Positions 1 to 7,460 of a DNA stretch of 21,015 nt are shown in pieces. The stretch's first letter is position 1; each line of letters opens with the position of its first letter. Source of the stretch: Methanolinea sp. (GTDB lineage Archaea; Halobacteriota; Methanomicrobia; Methanomicrobiales; Methanospirillaceae); assembly GCA_013331225.1 (NCBI GenBank), contig DUGV01000056.1, positions 1 to 21,015 of the forward strand, given 5' to 3'. The notes below the pieces were generated by a model. That model made no database searches. It saw only the letters and a program-made list of their open reading frames with translations, and was not told the DNA's origin. Made by a program: the position numbers and the translations under genes.

Positions 1-98
1 GCACATTTTCGAATAAGGAGGGAAGCCAGTTGCCTGCCGGTATCTGCCCAAGGATATGGGAGGCCAAAGACACTGGTATCATAGGAGGGGACGAACGC

Positions 99-374
99 AT
101 GAAGGAGATCCTGGCACGGGTATCAGGGCGGGTCCAGGGGGTCGGGTACCGCTACTTCGTGAGGGACCAGGCAGAGCGCCTTGGTGTGACGGGCTGGGTG
201 AGGAACAACGCCGATGGCACCGTCACCATTTCTGCGGCTGGGGATTATGGGGTCCTTGATGAGTTCCTTTCCCTGGTCCGGGCTGAGGGGGACCGCGTCA
301 TCCACGTGGATGATATCGACGTGGAGTGGCAGGATAGGTGCAATTCTGGTAACGGCTTTGAGATACGGAAGTAG
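99..374 (+). CDS. acyP: Acylphosphatase
   Basis: This 91-residue protein should hydrolyse acyl phosphates such as acetyl phosphate or carbamoyl phosphate in the cytoplasm. The whole acylphosphatase fold is present at the family's usual length. The phosphate-binding loop GRVQGVGYR lies at residues 10-18 with catalytic Arg18, and GWVRN at 32-36 carries catalytic Asn36, followed by DGTV. The ATG at 99 is chosen because GGAGGGG lies 8 bases upstream and the protein then begins at the usual place. A TTG at 30 is in frame and also follows an AAGGAGGG, so a 23-residue N-terminal extension or a small upstream cistron cannot be excluded. The permease follows after 36 bases and is probably co-transcribed. 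Family assignment is secure; the physiological substrate is unknown. Confidence 0.95.
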   Translation: MKEILARVSGRVQGVGYRYFVRDQAERLGVTGWVRNNADGTVTISAAGDYGVLDEFLSLVRAEGDRVIHVDDIDVEWQDRCNSGNGFEIRK

Positions 375-410
375 GGCCCGGGAAGTACGGGCGAGAATGC
401 GGAAGTAACC

Positions 411-1670
411 ATGCAGTATGAACTGATCATTTTTCTCTTTGCCCTTATTTTCATCACCGTGATGAGTATATGGGTCCGGGCCCCTCCCTTCTTCACCCTC
501 CTGGCGGGAGCCCTATTCTACGGGTTACTGGCTGGAATGGAGCCGGATCAGGTGATAATCGCAGCCATCGGCGGTCTCGGGAAAGTATTTGCCCTCTTTG
601 CCGTCATTATACTCTGCGGGGCAGTCATTGCAAAGACACTCCAGGCGCAGGGACAGATTGAAGGCCTGGTGGCAGACCTGGAAAAGAGGACCAGCAACAC
701 TCATGCCCTCTCGGGCCTGGCCGGGTACCTCTTTGCCATTCCAACCGCTTGCTGCATCACCGCGTTTGTCATGCTTACCCCAGTGCTCGAGCGGCTGAGC
801 CGTGTGGGTGAGAAGAGGAAGTATCTGTACCTTGCTGCGGTGGGAAGCGTCCTCTCCTACACCCTCATCTACCCGACGCCAGTGGTCATCCCCCTGTTCA
901 GCGGGCTCGCGGGAGGAACCTCCCCGCTTATTTTTGACCTTGTCGCAGTCCCGCTCTCGCTGCTTGCCCTCGGCGCAGCAGTCTTTGCGTTCCGGGCCAG
1001 GTCGCGGAAGGGCGGGAACGGGGGAGAGGATGCGGGGAACACAACAGCCGGCGGAGGGATCCACTGGAGGGCATGGGCCCCGTTCCTGGCAATCCTTGCG
1101 TCTATCCCGGTCTTCTGGCTCGCCATTCCTCTCTCCCACGAGAGCATGATCCAGTGCATCATGATCGCGGGGCTTCTGACTGCCATGGTATTAGGCACGC
1201 CGGAGGCGAGAAACGAAGGGCTCAATCGGGGAATGAAACATGCAGGGATCATCTTGTTTGATATCTGCGGGGCAGGGGCCTTCGGGAGCGTAATCGTTGC
1301 CAGTGGATTTTCGGAAGAAGTCTTTCCCGGGATCTCGGTTGCCCTGCCGCTTGTCCTGATTCCGTTCTCGTTCACCGCGATCATCCAGGCTGCCCAGGGC
1401 TCGCGGGTGGTAAGCGCCATAATCGCGTCGCAGGTCCTGGCCGGGACCGCCGTTGCGGCATCGATGCACCCGGTTCCCCTCATCCTCTCGGTTGCGGCCG
1501 GAACCTGCGTCATCTCCTACCTCTCTGACCCCTATTTCTGGCTGCTGCAGCGGACCACCGGGGGAAGCGTCGGTGAGGTGGTCCGGAACTACACGTTCCC
1601 CCTCATCCTCTGCGGCCTTTTTGTCCTCGCCGTGGCAGTCCTGCTCCAGGCTGCGCTCGGAGCGGTGTAA
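411..1670 (+). CDS. GntP-family permease (gluconate/organic anion type)
   Basis: A 419-residue, very hydrophobic integral membrane protein with about 11-12 predicted membrane segments. The best family match is GntP (gluconate:H+ symporter), judged from the overall pattern, the segment GAGAFGSVIVASG near residue 290 (GntP proteins carry a similar GAGGAFG stretch) and the AAQGSR region about 35 residues later. A hydrophilic Gly-rich loop lies near residues 198-215. Length is close to the usual 430-450. The start ATG has GGAAG four to five bases upstream. It lies 36 bases after the acylphosphatase gene on the same strand, with no obvious promoter between. Substrate specificity cannot be read from the sequence, and methanogens of this group are not known to grow on gluconate, so another hydroxy acid is possible. 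Confidence 0.8.
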   Translation: MQYELIIFLFALIFITVMSIWVRAPPFFTLLAGALFYGLLAGMEPDQVIIAAIGGLGKVFALFAVIILCGAVIAKTLQAQGQIEGLVADLEKRTSNTHALSGLAGYLFAIPTACCITAFVMLTPVLERLSRVGEKRKYLYLAAVGSVLSYTLIYPTPVVIPLFSGLAGGTSPLIFDLVAVPLSLLALGAAVFAFRARSRKGGNGGEDAGNTTAGGGIHWRAWAPFLAILASIPVFWLAIPLSHESMIQCIMIAGLLTAMVLGTPEARNEGLNRGMKHAGIILFDICGAGAFGSVIVASGFSEEVFPGISVALPLVLIPFSFTAIIQAAQGSRVVSAIIASQVLAGTAVAASMHPVPLILSVAAGTCVISYLSDPYFWLLQRTTGGSVGEVVRNYTFPLILCGLFVLAVAVLLQAALGAV

Positions 1671-1698
1671 CCACCCCTGCCGGGAACGAGTGCCCGCG

Positions 1699-2775
1699 TC
1701 AGGGGAAGAAGAAATCCCCCGGCCTCCTCCGGGGCGTAGGCAGGACAGGACGTGCATATCCCATGCGAAAGAGCATCTGGACCGCCTGGGTATCGGGGAC
1801 GCCCAGCAGGTCTCTGAGAACCGACCGGAGGCCTGCCATTCCCGGGTAATCGGCAAGAAGCTGGCTCATCGGGTGAAGCGCGAGGCCGAGAGCGCATGCC
1901 TTGAGGTGAACCCTCTGGAAGGCTCTCCCGGTACGCACCTGGTCGACCCTGTGGTCCCCCTTTGTCGAGAGCCACCCGATCCCGCCCGCACTTGCCGCCT
2001 GTTCCCTGGTGCTCCGCTTCGCCATGCGCGAGAACGACTCCGGGGAAGAGGCAGCTTTGCTCCTGGGGAGGATGAACCTCCCTATGAAAAACCGCATTAC
2101 CGGTCCATAGCCGGACTGGGCGTGCCCGAACCCGTCTTGCGCGGTGTGCGCTTCCGCGTCCGTGAACCTGAAATACTGGAGGGTCTCGCGGAACCGTTCC
2201 GGGTCTGCAAGTTCAATCTCCATCGCGTCTGCGGCAAGGTCCGCAATGGCGTGGATGAGGTCGTCGTCATGGGAGAAGCCGAGAGGCACAAGGGAAAAGT
2301 CGTAGGCAGCGGTGATCTCCCCTGCGGCATCAAGGGGGACCTTCCGTTTCTCGAAGCGGCGCCGGCTGGTATGCCGGAGGGGGATCTGCAGGAAGAGCGG
2401 GTCGGGCTCGATGTGCGGATCCTCTACGAGGTCCACGCGGGCGACGGGTGTGTCCTGCACCAAACGGCTGTCCGGCCACCCTGCCGGGAAGAGGTCGATA
2501 TCTGCACGGAGACCGGAATTTTTCGCGGCAAGATCCAGGTTCTCGAGAAATGCCCCCACGGAGATGAAAGCCTGCCTTCCAAGAGGGTCGCACCCCGGGA
2601 TCAGCCGGCTGTGGTCGATTGAGAGGATGATCCTCTCATCGCCCTGGAACGCGACTCTCCAGGGCTGGGTGTTGTGCGGGCTCGGCGCAAGAATGGCATA
2701 TTTGACCGCGTTGCACCTGGCATCTGAGGGATCGAGGGGGGTCACTGGAGTGGTCTCCTGGATTGTGTTGCACAT
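1699..2775 (-). CDS. Acg-like nitroreductase-fold flavoprotein
   Basis: A 358-residue protein of the Acg branch of the nitroreductase superfamily, FMN-binding proteins of which mycobacterial Acg is the named example. The N-terminal motif APSPHNTQPWR at residues 30-40 is the flavin-site signature of this branch. LRHTSRRRFEKR near residue 132 and GWLSTKG followed by RAFQRVHLKACALGLALHPMSQ near residues 270-310 match the second half of the duplicated fold. The ATG at 2775 is preceded by GGATGAGAG. No signal peptide or membrane segment is seen. It is the last gene of a minus-strand run that includes the MFS exporter, and its stop codon lies 28 bases from the convergent permease stop. In characterised relatives enzymatic activity is uncertain and FMN storage or sequestration has been proposed, so no reaction is assigned. 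Confidence 0.85.
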   Translation of the reverse strand: MCNTIQETTPVTPLDPSDARCNAVKYAILAPSPHNTQPWRVAFQGDERIILSIDHSRLIPGCDPLGRQAFISVGAFLENLDLAAKNSGLRADIDLFPAGWPDSRLVQDTPVARVDLVEDPHIEPDPLFLQIPLRHTSRRRFEKRKVPLDAAGEITAAYDFSLVPLGFSHDDDLIHAIADLAADAMEIELADPERFRETLQYFRFTDAEAHTAQDGFGHAQSGYGPVMRFFIGRFILPRSKAASSPESFSRMAKRSTREQAASAGGIGWLSTKGDHRVDQVRTGRAFQRVHLKACALGLALHPMSQLLADYPGMAGLRSVLRDLLGVPDTQAVQMLFRMGYARPVLPTPRRRPGDFFFP

Positions 2776-2808
2776 TCTCTCATCCTGCAGGGATAAGAGC
2801 TATGCGCA

Positions 2809-3087
2809 TCAAGGCGGGCCGGCACCTCGTTCCGGCGTCTCCCATGGAGTGATGGGGTCGGCCGATGGCGACGACGAGCGTTTCCATTCGTCAAGGTATT
2901 CGCTGCGGTGACGACGTGGTCCCTTATGTGCAACCGCCATAGAGCGCCCGTAGGCCCACTCATCAGGGGAAAGGGATAAATGTGAGTGGGCATCGTGTCC
3001 CCGGCACGCTATGTACAACACACCATTGGGATCAGCGGCATGTAGCTGAATCCAGGGGGGCGCCGCGCTCACGACTCCCAGCAGCAT
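2809..3087 (-). CDS. Possible small protein of unknown function
   Basis: A 92-codon open frame sits exactly in the otherwise empty gap between the MFS gene and the nitroreductase-like gene, on their strand, starting 27 bases after the first stop codon and ending 33 bases before the next ATG. That spacing is what an operon member would have. The ATG is preceded by AAGGAG (about 13 bases away) and by GGTGC directly adjacent, so the ribosome site is imperfect. The product is hydrophilic, rich in His, Pro and Arg (for example CRGHDAHSHL around residues 29-38) and has no motif I recognise. A 9-bp inverted repeat lies within it. It could be a spurious frame in GC-rich DNA. Confidence 0.4.
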   Translation of the reverse strand: MLLGVVSAAPPWIQLHAADPNGVLYIACRGHDAHSHLSLSPDEWAYGRSMAVAHKGPRRHRSEYLDEWKRSSSPSADPITPWETPERGAGPP

Positions 3088-3095
3088 GCACCTTT

Positions 3096-3154
3096 CCCGT
3101 CTCCTTCTGCCGGTTCAGCCCGCAGGGAACTGCAGGCCCGTCTCCTTCTGCCGG
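3096..3154. repeat. 18-bp direct repeat, 41-bp period, at the MFS gene 3' end
   Basis: The 18 bases CCCGTCTCCTTCTGCCGG occur at 3096-3113 and again, identically, at 3137-3154. On the minus strand the second copy encodes the end of the exporter (SRQKETG), while the first lies just beyond its stop codon. The period of 41 is not a multiple of three, so the copies read in different frames. Confidence 0.85.
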
Positions 3155-4515
3155 GAAACAAGTGCTCCTGCGACTGAGAGGAGGAAGAGAACGAGGAAGA
3201 CAGCCTGCATGCAGGTGAGGAAGGGCCCGGACACTGCCGGCGTGAGCGCGACGTCTCCGAGGAGGAGGGCGAACGCGACCATCACCATCCCCATCGAGAG
3301 CATCATCCCGATGGAGCGCATGGTCGCAAGCATCGCGGATGCGACACCGTAGTGGTGCCGGGAGACCGCGCCCATGATGGCGTTGGTGTTCGGTGCGGAG
3401 AAGAAAGCAAGACCGGTCCCGAGGACGGCAAGGAGGAGTATTACCACAAAGAGCGGTGTTTCTTCCGAGAGAAACGAGAACCCGAGGAGACTTGCCGCGG
3501 AGATGATGAGGCCGATGGATGCCAGGTCCCCTGGAGGGACCCTGTCGGAGAGCCTTCCTGTGAACGGGGAGAAGATCATCTGGACCATTGGCTGCACAAG
3601 GAGGACGAGGCCTGCGAATGCCGGGTTGAGGCCCTGCACCACCTGGAGATACAGGCTCATCAGGAAGGTGACCGCAAACGTTGCGCAGTAGTTGATAAGG
3701 GCCGATGCATTCGAATAGGCAAACGACCTGTTCTCTCGGAACAGGTGGAGGGGGAAAAGGGGGGAGGGTGCCGCGTCTTCCACCCGCACGAAGACAAGGA
3801 GGAGGCCGAGTGAGAGAACGACCGCCGCGATGCCGGATGTTGCCGGGAGTGTCGAAATCCCCACGAAGAAGAGAACCATGATCGCGGCCGAGAGGACGGC
3901 TCCGCGTATATCGAAGGGCTCTCGGACAGTCCCGGAGAGGGAGGCGGGAAGCCTGCGGACGGACGCGAGCACCACCGCGCCGAGGAAGATGGTGACGCCA
4001 AAGATGCTCCTCCACCCCAGGTACTGGGTGAGGAGGCCACCGAGGAACGGGCCGAGGGTGAGGCCGCCATACACGGCCATCACGTTGAGGCCGAGTGCCC
4101 TCCCCCGCTCGCCGGGCGGGTACACTTCGGCGATGATGGCCACGGCGTTCGAAAAGACCATTGCGCTCCCGAGGCCCTGCAGGAAACGGCATCCAAGGAG
4201 GAAAGGGATGTGTGGTGTGAAGACCGTCAGGAGCGAGGCAGAGGTGTAAAGGAGCGTTCCCCATGCAAAGACGCGGCCCCTTCCCATCATGTCGCCAAAG
4301 CGGCCGGCAGGGAGGAGGAAGATCGCGGTGGAGAGGAGGTAGGAGGTCGGGATCCAGGAGAGGATTACCGCATCGGTCCCGAATTCCTCGCCGATCAGGG
4401 GGAGCGCGAGGTTGATGCTCGAGCCCGTGAACGGGTTGAGGAAGGTGGCGATGGTCACCACCACGAGGATAAGGGTTCTGGTCCGGGGATTTACCCCCTG
4501 CACGTGGCCTTGCAT
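3115..4515 (-). CDS. MFS transporter, DHA2 (EmrB/QacA-like) family
   Basis: A 466-residue protein with 13-14 hydrophobic segments, the size and topology of the 14-helix drug:H+ antiporter family that exports drugs or other amphiphiles. Diagnostic stretches are LNPFTGSSINLALPLIGEEF in helix 1, WIPTSYLLSTAIFLLPAGRF then GDMMGRGRVF (motif A loop) and GCRFLQGLGSAMVFSNA near residue 110. LGPFLGGLLTQYLGWRSIF near residue 155 is motif C, typical of exporters. The ATG at 4515 has a GGTGA seven bases upstream and an AT-rich TATA candidate about 55-60 bases upstream. The C-terminus ends in a short tail next to an 18-bp direct repeat, so its last residues may differ from relatives. Substrate is unknown. 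Confidence 0.9.
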   Translation of the reverse strand: MQGHVQGVNPRTRTLILVVVTIATFLNPFTGSSINLALPLIGEEFGTDAVILSWIPTSYLLSTAIFLLPAGRFGDMMGRGRVFAWGTLLYTSASLLTVFTPHIPFLLGCRFLQGLGSAMVFSNAVAIIAEVYPPGERGRALGLNVMAVYGGLTLGPFLGGLLTQYLGWRSIFGVTIFLGAVVLASVRRLPASLSGTVREPFDIRGAVLSAAIMVLFFVGISTLPATSGIAAVVLSLGLLLVFVRVEDAAPSPLFPLHLFRENRSFAYSNASALINYCATFAVTFLMSLYLQVVQGLNPAFAGLVLLVQPMVQMIFSPFTGRLSDRVPPGDLASIGLIISAASLLGFSFLSEETPLFVVILLLAVLGTGLAFFSAPNTNAIMGAVSRHHYGVASAMLATMRSIGMMLSMGMVMVAFALLLGDVALTPAVSGPFLTCMQAVFLVLFLLSVAGALVSRQKETGLQFPAG

Positions 4516-4568
4516 GGTACAATCACCGGGAACGCAACGGACTAAATGCGGCCCCTGTGGTGGATATC

Positions 4569-4577
4569 GTAAATAAT
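4569..4577 (-). promoter_or_regulatory. Candidate TATA box for the MFS transcript
   Basis: On the minus strand this reads ATTATTTAC in otherwise GC-rich DNA. A start site about 25 bases downstream would leave a leader of roughly 30 bases containing the GGTGA ribosome site. Assigned by base composition and spacing only. Confidence 0.4.
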
Positions 4578-4634
4578 GAGGAGATTGGACGTCATCAAAG
4601 TTTGCGGATACGGCACGCTGGAGGGGGGGGAGTC

Positions 4635-4660
4635 GAAGAAAACAGGAGTGGGGATAAAAA
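4635..4660 (-). terminator. T-rich terminator after the CBS gene
   Basis: Directly after the CBS gene stop codon the minus strand reads TTTTTATCCCCACTCC and then TTTTCTTC. Such T tracts are the usual archaeal termination signal. A run of eight G (plus strand, 4623-4630) lies just beyond. Confidence 0.55.
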
Positions 4661-4662
4661 GG

Positions 4663-5088
4663 TCAGATCTTCGGGCTCTCTTTCCCGATTATCCTCGCGA
4701 CCTCTCCCAGTTCCCGCGCGAGCAGGCGGATGATGTCATCGAGGGTGATCAGGCCGACCAGGCGGCCCCCCGCATCCACGACAGGCAGCCGGCGGACACC
4801 CGACGACTTCATCTCCTGGATGGCGTCGAAAATGCCTGTGTCCTTCCTGATAGTGCAGACCTCGCGGGTCATGATGGTGGAGACGTGTGCCTCGTCCGCC
4901 TCCTCGCCGCAGATGCGGTCTCTTCTTAAGGCCAGGTCCCTGTCAGTGACGATGCCGACGGGCTTCTGCTCTGCTGCAACGACCACGCACCCGAGGTTCT
5001 TGCCCCTCATCAGATCGGCCACGAACCGGATCGAAGTGTCAGGCGTGACGCTTACCACGCTCTTCTGGCAGACGGTATATATGCTCAT
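4663..5088 (-). CDS. Two-CBS-domain protein
   Basis: A 141-residue stand-alone CBS-pair protein, cytoplasmic, expected to bind an adenine nucleotide or similar ligand and to signal energy or ligand status to an unidentified partner. CBS1 spans about residues 8-60 with VGIVTDRDLALR at 44-55. CBS2 spans about 70-125 with VRRLPVVD at 98-105 and LVGLITLDDIIRLL at 110-123. No fused effector domain is present. The ATG at 5088 is preceded by AGGAG about 12 bases away, with a TATA candidate 35-45 bases upstream. It lies 50 bases downstream of the ABC permease gene on the same strand but probably has its own promoter. Ligand and partner are unknown. Confidence 0.93.
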   Translation of the reverse strand: MSIYTVCQKSVVSVTPDTSIRFVADLMRGKNLGCVVVAAEQKPVGIVTDRDLALRRDRICGEEADEAHVSTIMTREVCTIRKDTGIFDAIQEMKSSGVRRLPVVDAGGRLVGLITLDDIIRLLARELGEVARIIGKESPKI

Positions 5089-5121
5089 TCGAGTTCCTGT
5101 CTCCTACTGTGTGCATCGATA

Positions 5122-5133
5122 GGATAAAAATGG
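5122..5133 (-). promoter_or_regulatory. TATA box for the CBS gene / possible terminator of the ABC permease gene
   Basis: The minus strand reads CCATTTTTATCC, starting just after the permease stop codon and 34 bases before the CBS start codon. The T run could end the ABC transcript, while TTTTTATC fits a TATA box at the right distance for the CBS gene. Both roles are inferred from position. Confidence 0.4.
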
Positions 5134-5138
5134 CCCTT

Positions 5139-5909
5139 TCAGACCACGAGCCTTCTCTGCATCAGGTAGATTGAGAGGAAGAAGAACACGGCGGTCACCG
5201 CGCCTATCCACGCAAGGCTGTACAGAAAGAGGGGGGAGAGCGATGCGAGGGTGAGCGAGCGGGTGACAGTGACCACCTGGGCAAGGGGGAGGACAGCGAG
5301 GGCGAACACCTGGAGCGGCCCGGGGAGGACCGAGAGGGGGAAGAAAGTCCCCGAGAAGAGGAACATGGGGGTAATGAAGAGAAACGCCGGGTAATTCAGG
5401 GTATCGATGCCGGGAGTGATTGCGGTAAAACACATGGCGATGCCTGCAAAGAGGAGGCCGGCGAGGAACGAGAAGGGGATGACCAGGAGTGAAGTGGGCA
5501 GTGATACCACCCCGAATGCGACGAGGACCACCAGCATCGCTGTTGCGTAAATGAAGCTCCGTGTGGCGCCCCAGAGGAGCTCGCCTGCAATGACATCTTC
5601 GATAGAGAGGGGAGTCGAGACCATTGCATCGAACATCTTCTGGTAGTACATCCGCACAAACGATGAGTAGGTACATTCAAAGAACGAGGAGTTCATCATC
5701 GAGATGGCGAGGAGTGCGGGCGCGATATAGAGGACGTATGGGATCCCCTCGATCTCTCCGACGAACATTCCGAGGCCGTACCCGATCGCAAGGAGATAGA
5801 GCACCGGCTCGATGAAGGGGGGGAGGAAGTTCACCCGGTAGGTCTTGAAGAAGACATCCCAGTTCCTCCGCCATACTTTCCAGGCGTTCCATGTAGGTCG
5901 GGGGATCAT
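5139..5909 (-). CDS. ABC-2 type transporter permease (NodJ/DrrB-like)
   Basis: A 256-residue membrane protein with about six helices, forming the channel half of an ABC-2 exporter. The N-terminal WRRNWDVFFKTYRVNFLPPFIEP and following YLLAIGYGLG are typical of the NodJ/DrrB family. FECTYSSFVRMYYQKMFDAMVSTPLSIEDVIAGELLWGA is the conserved coupling-helix region (shown here only for location, around residues 77-115), and FLFSGTFFPLSVLP near residue 183 is the usual ABC-2 motif. The ATG at 5909 begins six bases after the stop of the ATPase gene, so the two are almost certainly translated in tandem; a TTG one codon earlier is also possible. Substrate is not predictable: relatives export lipo-oligosaccharides, antibiotics or lipids. 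Confidence 0.9.
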   Translation of the reverse strand: MIPRPTWNAWKVWRRNWDVFFKTYRVNFLPPFIEPVLYLLAIGYGLGMFVGEIEGIPYVLYIAPALLAISMMNSSFFECTYSSFVRMYYQKMFDAMVSTPLSIEDVIAGELLWGATRSFIYATAMLVVLVAFGVVSLPTSLLVIPFSFLAGLLFAGIAMCFTAITPGIDTLNYPAFLFITPMFLFSGTFFPLSVLPGPLQVFALAVLPLAQVVTVTRSLTLASLSPLFLYSLAWIGAVTAVFFFLSIYLMQRRLVV

Positions 5910-5915
5910 CAAGCA

Positions 5916-6824
5916 TCAGAGCCGAAGAACCCTCCCCGTAAGGGAAAGGAAGACGTCTTCGAGCGATCCGCGGCGCACGAACACTCTTCCCGGGTTGCAG
6001 TCCGAAAGGAGCCTCTTTGCGACCTCCCTCGGTTGGTCCGTAAAGACCTCGATCATGTCCCCGAACACCTCGTACCGGGCGCCCATCTCCTGCAGGCAGG
6101 CCACGACCTCGGGGGTGTGGTCCACCTCCACGACCTCCTCACCTGCGTATTGGTGCACGAGTTCGGCGGGGGTTCCCTCAATGAGGATCTTTCCATGGTC
6201 CATGATGACCAGGCGGTTGCAGAGCCGCTCGGCCTCCTCAAGGTAGTGAGTGGTGAGCACGATGGTGTTTCCTGCAGCCTGGAGAGCCTTTAACTTCTCC
6301 CACATCAGGTGCCGGGCCTGGGGGTCGAGACCGATGGTCGGCTCGTCGAGGACCAGGAGCCCCGGGCTGTTCACGAGCGCCCTTGCGAGGATGAGCCTCC
6401 GCTTCATCCCCCCAGAGAGCTTCTCGATGGGCACGTCCCTCTTCTCCAGGAGCTGGACGAAGGAGAGGAGTTCTTCTGCCCTCTCTCTTGCCTCTGCCCG
6501 GGGGATCCCGAAGTAGCGGGCGTATACGACAAGGTTCTCGAAACAGGTGAAATCAGGGTCTAGGTTCGTCTCCTGGGGGACGACTCCAAGCCTCCGCTTG
6601 ATCTCCCTTGCGTCCCTGTTCACATCGATGCCAAAGACCGTGAGCATTCCGGCCGTTGCCGGAGATACGCATTCGATCATCCGCATGGTGGTGGTCTTGC
6701 CGGCGCCGTTTGGCCCGAGAAATCCGAAGACCTCGCCGGGCATCACCGAGAAGCTGATCCCGTCCACGGCTTTCAATGCCCCAAAGTCTTTCCTGAGCCC
6801 CCGCGCCTCGATTATCGGCTGCAC
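5916..6824 (-). CDS. ABC transporter ATP-binding protein (NodI/DrrA-like)
   Basis: The ATP-hydrolysing partner of the permease encoded immediately downstream. With the GTG start at 6824 it has 302 residues, the usual length. Visible motifs are Walker A GPNGAGKTT at 37-45, Q-loop VVPQE around 81-85, signature LSGGMKRR at 136-143, Walker B LLVLDEPTIGLD at 156-167 and the H-loop TTH at 191-193. The C-terminal tail SLEDVFLSLTGRVLRL is characteristic of DrrA/NodI-type proteins. The frame stays open upstream to an ATG at 6953, but those 43 residues are Cys/Pro-rich and unlike the family, whereas GTG 6824 follows an AGGTGTGAT ribosome site, so the shorter form is preferred. Confidence 0.92.
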   Translation of the reverse strand: MQPIIEARGLRKDFGALKAVDGISFSVMPGEVFGFLGPNGAGKTTTMRMIECVSPATAGMLTVFGIDVNRDAREIKRRLGVVPQETNLDPDFTCFENLVVYARYFGIPRAEARERAEELLSFVQLLEKRDVPIEKLSGGMKRRLILARALVNSPGLLVLDEPTIGLDPQARHLMWEKLKALQAAGNTIVLTTHYLEEAERLCNRLVIMDHGKILIEGTPAELVHQYAGEEVVEVDHTPEVVACLQEMGARYEVFGDMIEVFTDQPREVAKRLLSDCNPGRVFVRRGSLEDVFLSLTGRVLRL

Positions 6825-6927
6825 AGACAGATCACACCTGCATGGAAAGGATTTGTGCACCCGGCCACAACACTCTTTCGGTGAAGACAGGGGATTCTCA
6901 TCCTTCTCTCCCGGCCAGGAGAGGTCA

Positions 6928-6936
6928 TCTAAAAGT
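6928..6936 (+). promoter_or_regulatory. Possible TATA box of the flippase pseudogene
   Basis: TCTAAAAGT lies about 30-35 bases before the ATG at 6965, at the spacing expected for an archaeal promoter with a very short leader. Composition and spacing are the only evidence. Confidence 0.3.
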
Positions 6937-6964
6937 GGTCCATCAGCGTTCAATAAGAGGATTG

Positions 6965-7400
6965 ATGGACTCCCGACACATCGTACGCCAGATGCTTGGG
7001 ATCGAATCCGTCCGCCGTCAGGCTATCCTCTCTGTTGGGGCCAATGTGGGGATTACTGCCTTGGGTACCTGGCAACGGTTTATATCGCCCATACCGCGGA
7101 TGCCGAGGTGCTGAGTGCCTACTTCCTCTTCCTCGCCCATTACAGCCTGGCGGCCCTCGGGGCTGACGGCGGCATGGGGGGCGCAGCGGTCAAGCTGATC
7201 AGTGAAGGGAGGGAAAAGGATTCATACTTCACCGCACAGGCCGTCGCCAGACTCATGCTCCTTGCCATGTGCCCCGGTCTCATAGTCGTCGTGGTTGCAC
7301 CCTTCATGAGGGGCTTCACTGGTGCTGGGCTCCTTCCCTGGCTTCTCATGGCGCTTGCCACCTTGGACTCCCGTGGCCAGCGCGGATGTAGGAGTGCCCG
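6965..7400 (+). pseudogene. Polysaccharide flippase (Wzx-like) N-terminal remnant, frameshifted and truncated
   Basis: From the ATG at 6965 a frame encodes MDSRHIVRQMLGIESVRRQ and then AILSVGANVGITALG. The continuation expected of an oligosaccharide flippase (YLATVYIAHTADAEVLSAYF, then a GADGGMGGAAVKLISEG stretch) is in the next frame. Restoring one G to the GGG at 7063-7065 would join the two, so a one-base deletion is inferred. Homology-like sequence continues through WLLMALAT to about 7366 and then stops abruptly. Relatives have about 400-500 residues, so only the first quarter to third remains. The frame ends in unrelated sequence just before the ATPase gene. The family call rests on recalled sequence pattern; the frameshift alone could be a sequencing error, but the missing two thirds could not. 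Confidence 0.72.
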
Positions 7401-7422
7401 CAATCCCCGGTCATCTCCCTTG

Positions 7423-7430
7423 GATAAATA
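7423..7430 (+). promoter_or_regulatory. Candidate TATA box of the ATPase/TOPRIM gene pair
   Basis: GATAAATA stands out in GC-rich flanks and lies 31-38 bases before the ATG at 7461. Transcription starting about 25 bases downstream would give a nearly leaderless mRNA. GGAGGAG at 7440-7446 is about 14 bases from the ATG, rather far for a ribosome site. Confidence 0.45.
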
Positions 7431-7460
7431 CCATATGGTGGAGGAGTCTAACCCTATCTC

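Noticed and set aside
30..98. TTG start with AAGGAGGG upstream extending the acylphosphatase
   Set aside because: The extension is unlike the family, and ATG 99 has its own strong GGAGGGG; kept only as an alternative.
1453..2622. A 389-codon plus-strand frame crossing the permease 3' end and the nitroreductase-like gene
   Set aside because: It lies antisense to a clear nitroreductase-fold gene and out of frame with the permease; its Arg/Pro/Glu-rich composition is that of a shadow frame in GC-rich DNA.
3032..4522. A 496-codon minus-strand frame longer than the exporter frame
   Set aside because: It covers the exporter gene in another frame and is Pro/Arg/His-rich with no membrane segments, whereas the chosen frame has a full MFS signature.
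6825..6953. 43-residue N-terminal extension of the ABC ATPase from ATG 6953
   Set aside because: Cys/Pro-rich and outside the ABC domain; GTG 6824 follows a GGTG ribosome site and gives the usual length.
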